Shown here: positions 6,174 to 6,688 of the stretch, in pieces
How positions within the stretch are numbered: position 1 is the stretch's first letter
Layout of the letters: the number at the start of each line of letters is the position of its first letter
Assembly: GCA_016293265.1 (NCBI GenBank)
Contig: JAEDEN010000085.1
Span: 1 to 6,688 of the forward strand
DNA: 6,688 nucleotides
Direction of reading: 5' to 3'
Source: Oscillospiraceae bacterium
GTDB lineage: Bacteria; Bacillota; Clostridia; Oscillospirales; Oscillospiraceae
Notes under the pieces: model-generated
What the model was told of the DNA's origin: nothing
The model's input: only the letters and a program-made list of their open reading frames with translations
The model's database searches: none
Translations under genes and position numbers: made by a program

Positions 6174-6201
6174 GCCCCCCTCCGGGCGGGGGCCTTCTTT
6201 T
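6174..6201 (+). terminator. Intrinsic terminator after the SSS symporter gene
   Basis: GCCCCC (6174-6179) pairs with GGGGGC (6188-6193) around an 8-nt loop that can close further, then CTTCTTTT follows. It starts 13 nt after the TAA stop. A short A-run on the left gives it some capacity in the other direction. Confidence 0.8.
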
Positions 6202-6274
6202 GCGCCGGTTCCCCAAAAACGCATCCGAAAATTCAAGAATCTACGCAAAAAGACTGAAAAAATTCAAATTCTCC

Positions 6275-6303
6275 TTGACTTCACCGCCGGAAACCCATAA
6301 AAT
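6275..6303 (+). promoter_or_regulatory. Sigma-A promoter of the OPT transporter gene
   Basis: TTGACT (6275-6280) and TAAAAT (6298-6303) are spaced by 17 nt, one mismatch each from consensus. The 60 bases upstream are A/T-rich, with repeated ATTCAA (6231-6236 and 6262-6267), unlike the GC-rich surroundings, and may act as an UP element or regulator-binding region. Transcription would begin near 6310. Confidence 0.78.
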
Positions 6304-6314
6304 ATAGAGGCATT

Positions 6315-6333
6315 TGTTTTTCCGAGAAAAACA
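6315..6333. repeat. Perfect 8-bp inverted repeat at the OPT transcription start, candidate operator
   Basis: TGTTTTTC (6315-6322) and GAAAAACA (6326-6333) are exact reverse complements around CGA. The repeat begins 11 nt after the -10 box, so a bound protein would block initiation or early elongation. The TTTTC/GAAAA arms recall the CodY box (AATTTTCWGAAAATT), but the 3-nt centre differs from the 1-nt centre of that box, so assignment to CodY is not supported. Confidence 0.55.
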
Positions 6334-6371
6334 GACCAGCAGAGAAAATCATACATAGGAGAGAAGAAAAC

Positions 6372-6688
6372 GTGGAAGATAAACAATTCCAACCCTTTGT
6401 CCCGGCGGACAAAGTGGTACCCGAATTCACGGTCTTTTCCGTGATCCTGGGTGTGATCCTGGCCGTGGTGTTCGGCGGCGCAAACGCCTACCTGGGCCTG
6501 CGGGTGGGCATGACCGTGTCCGCCTCCATCCCCGCGGCAGTCATCTCCATGGGTGTGATCCGCTTTGTTTTCAAGCGGGATTCCATCCTGGAAAACAACA
6601 TGGTCCAGACCATCGGCTCCGCCGGTGAGTCCGTGGCCGCCGGCGCCATCTTCACCATGCCCGCCCTGTTCATGTGGGCGGCGGACGG
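6372..6688 (+). CDS. OPT family oligopeptide transporter (partial, N-terminal 105 residues)
   Basis: The 5' end of an oligopeptide transporter (OPT) family gene, cut by the right edge after 105 codons. The start is GTG at 6372 (EDKQFQPFVPADK follows), with AGGAG 10 nt upstream; no ATG in this frame precedes the conserved region. Residues about 20-40 form the first membrane helix. They are followed by GGANAYLGLRVGMTVSASIP at 35-54 and IGSAGESVAAGAIFTMPALF at 81-100, both characteristic of bacterial OPT proteins. Members import small peptides or metal chelates, driven by the proton gradient. Full-length proteins are usually over 600 residues, so most of the gene lies outside. It has its own promoter and leader and is separated from the SSS gene by a terminator. 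The substrate is unknown. Confidence 0.92.
   Translation, partial: MEDKQFQPFVPADKVVPEFTVFSVILGVILAVVFGGANAYLGLRVGMTVSASIPAAVISMGVIRFVFKRDSILENNMVQTIGSAGESVAAGAIFTMPALFMWAAD

Noticed and set aside
6223..6270. CodY-box-like sequences (GAAAATT, GAAAAAATT) upstream of the OPT promoter
   Set aside because: The best alignments to AATTTTCWGAAAATT leave five or more mismatches, which is expected in an A/T-rich stretch.

Overview
The window is GC-rich bacterial DNA with strong GCC/CTG/ACC codon bias, AAGGAGG-type ribosome binding sites, sigma-A type promoters and short U-tract terminators. The protein families (BspA-like LRR, clostridial VWA-like DUF2201, YitT, GTPVDT-type racemase, SSS and OPT transporters) fit a high-GC anaerobic gut Firmicute, probably Oscillospirales (Flavonifractor/Lawsonibacter-like). 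The taxonomic placement is inferred from gene content and base composition only. No tRNA, rRNA, CRISPR array, insertion sequence or phage gene was seen.

Left part (1-2607, minus strand): a three-gene operon read right to left. It encodes a cytoplasmic leucine-rich-repeat protein (2607-1645), a VWA-like protein with an N-terminal metallopeptidase-like domain (1606-248), and the start of an AAA+ MoxR-type ATPase (235 to beyond position 1). The ATPase and VWA proteins are expected to work as a pair, as in other MoxR/VWA systems; the LRR protein is a possible adaptor or client.

Middle (2608-2932): a 325-base divergent intergenic region with back-to-back sigma-A promoters. The plus-strand transcript has a leader of about 200 nt that holds a perfect 8-bp inverted repeat and several tandem GC hairpins.

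Right part (2933-6688, plus strand): a YitT-family membrane protein and an Asp/Glu racemase-family protein are joined by a TGATG overlap and followed by a strong terminator. Next is a sodium:solute symporter (SSS) with its own promoter, a leader containing a terminator-like hairpin (possible attenuator) and a terminator after the gene. Last is the 5' end of an OPT-family oligopeptide transporter with its own promoter and a perfect inverted repeat just after the predicted transcription start. The theme on the right is membrane transport and probably amino acid or peptide use; each transporter looks separately regulated.

No gene is of a wholly unknown type. The most interesting signals are the regulatory leaders (yitT, SSS, OPT) and the LRR + VWA + MoxR gene set.
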